The notes beneath the pieces are model-generated. The model saw only the letters and a program-made list of their open reading frames with translations. It was not told the DNA's origin and ran no database searches. Position numbers and translations under genes: made by a program. Below are positions 16,512 to 17,500 of a DNA stretch of 17,500 nt, one piece after another; position 1 is the first letter of the stretch; each line of letters opens with the position of its first letter. Origin of the DNA: Stramonita haemastoma (Eukaryota; Mollusca; Gastropoda; Neogastropoda; Muricidae); the NCBI GenBank assembly GCA_030674155.1, contig JASPKP010000502.1, positions 17,501 to 35,000 on the forward strand, given 5' to 3'.

Positions 16512-16831
16512 TTGCTGATATGCTGCTTCCCTGGGGGGGGGGGGGGGGACCAATTACAAGAGCATTCTCCTCAAACTTCAAAGCCAACGCTGAGCTAAAA
16601 CTGTACACATGTCTTCCCCCGTGCAAAGGCATAGAAAACTGTTTTTCCTTACTTTTTACTGGAGTGTTTCTTCAAAAGAAAAACAGAAGAGACTTCCCGC
16701 TTCCACACCAAAACAACCCCCCCCAGGGTTCAAAAGAAAGTGAAAACTGGCTTGGAATTTATACAAAAATTGGCCCGAAACCAAAATTGCCCATAGCAAA
16801 AGTTTTTTCAAATTTTCTATCGAGCAAATTT
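16512..16831. other. Unclassified sequence with a chance 143-codon frame
   Basis: The plus frame at 16520-16951 begins in a G-run (about 16535-16549), has no recognisable domain, and runs into the (TTTA)n tail and body of a SINE on the opposite strand. I treat it as non-coding. Confidence 0.45.
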
Positions 16832-16962
16832 TTTTATTTATTTATTTATACTTTTTTATTTTCAAGAAAAAATGAACTAAGCACTCATGTGCTTTTCTTT
16901 TTTAAAAATACAGTCCCCATGGCATACAGTTTTGTAAAGCTTGTCATCTAATCCCAATGAAC
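16832..16962 (-). mobile_element. Family A SINE, 5'-truncated, (TAAA)n tail
   Basis: On the plus strand a (TTTA)n run is followed by AACTAAGCACTCATGTGCTT, then ACAGTCCCCATGGCATACAG and TTTTGTAAAGCTTGTCATCT, the 3' third of family A on the minus strand. It ends near 16962 in the GGTGGGAACAG region. Core and head are absent. Confidence 0.82.
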
Positions 16963-17285
16963 TGTACTGGAAGCCCGGGTTGAGGAAACGACACTAACAG
17001 TAGTGCATGTTTCAGCATAGGCAGGTTTCAGCATAGTGCAGGTTTTTAGCCAGTAGTGCAGGTTTCAAGGGGAAAAACCGCTAGGGGGGCGGGAGAGGTG
17101 GGAAACATGTGTGGGGGATCCGGGTGGGGTTGGATAGACCTAATTAACACAGTGAAGACATGTCTCCGCTACATTCTTCTTTCCCGAGGGGGTGGGGGGA
17201 AGAGGAGGGGGTTTTTTTTCCTTTTAAATTAAAATTCAGGGTTATCCTTGTTGTTTGTCAATGAAAACAAAGGAAAAAGGGGAGG
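16963..17285. other. Unclassified sequence with short GTGCAGGTTTCAG repeats
   Basis: Between about 17000 and 17068 the motif GTGCATGTTTCAG / GGCAGGTTTCAG / GTGCAGGTTTTTAG / GTGCAGGTTTCAA appears four times, a small degenerate tandem repeat. The rest is G-rich unclassified sequence with no gene. Confidence 0.6.
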
Positions 17286-17446
17286 GCACTTTGTTCCTCT
17301 CTCCTCTCTCTCTCTCTTTCCCCCTCCTCTCTCCTCTCTCTCCTCTCTCTCTCTCTCCCCTCTCCCTCTCTTCTCTCCTCTTCTCTCATCTCTCTCTCTC
17401 ACTTCCTTCTCCTCCCCTCTCTCTGTGTCTCTCTGCTCTCTCTCTT
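17286..17446 (+). repeat. Polypyrimidine (CT)n-rich tract
   Basis: About 160 bases of C and T with mixed CTCTCT, CCCTCC and TTCTCC blocks and a few G/A interruptions near 17388 and 17425. Both long frames here (SLSLSP and REREE) are artefacts. Confidence 0.93.
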
Positions 17447-17500
17447 GGGATTTTTTTATTATGCCTGTGTACATACACTTTTCACTGAAATTAATTAAGA

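Noticed and set aside
16520..16951. 143-codon plus-strand frame as a gene
   Set aside because: It begins in a G run, contains no recognisable motif and ends inside a SINE that lies on the other strand.

Overview
The window looks like repeat-rich, intron- and intergenic-type DNA from an animal nucleus, most likely a mollusc and probably a marine gastropod. That assignment is an inference. It rests on several tRNA-headed SINEs whose cores resemble domain-bearing SINEs I know from mollusc genomes, on a decayed LINE reverse transcriptase of a type common there, on very dense microsatellites, and on the lack of any compact bacterial gene organisation. I see no prokaryotic operon, rRNA, intact tRNA gene, CRISPR array or virus. 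Almost every long reading frame here is a translated simple repeat.

Layout. 1-1800 holds (TC)n and (CA)n tracts, a 49-bp duplication and a roughly 95-bp tandem satellite (1137-1520). 1795-2205 is a full-length SINE on the minus strand, called family A here. 2206-4570 is AT-rich DNA with (AT)n and (CA)n tracts and one GC-richer unclassified island (about 2935-3420). 4572-5106 on the minus strand carries the only plausible cellular gene: a 153-codon frame with a good start context, a splice acceptor just upstream and a polyadenylation signal just downstream. 5226-5459, 7332-7486, 8372-8432, 8443-8801, 10934-11164, 13835-14090, about 15440-15495 and 16832-16962 are further family A copies, mostly fragments. 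6005-6385 is a SINE with a different tRNA-like head (family C). 7490-8277 is a dead LINE reverse-transcriptase fragment on the minus strand. 10370-10945 (plus) and 11335-11659 (minus) are two copies of family B in inverted orientation around a family A copy. 12260-13330 is (CA)n, (GA)n and poly-G. 13614-14730 is a long (TTC)n tract with two unrelated SINEs inserted in it (family A at 13835, family D at 14305). 14730-17500 is unclassified sequence with many homopolymers, a 41-bp minisatellite (16311-16511) and a terminal polypyrimidine tract.

How the parts work together. The SINEs carry RNA polymerase III A and B boxes in their heads and would depend on LINE machinery supplied from elsewhere. 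The LINE fragment here is catalytically dead and need not be the partner. Their 3' tails differ from copy to copy and appear to have seeded several of the tetranucleotide microsatellites. The strongest unusual signal is modular SINE architecture: one core domain joined to different tRNA-like heads, with internally deleted and internally duplicated variants side by side. I found no new protein-coding system.
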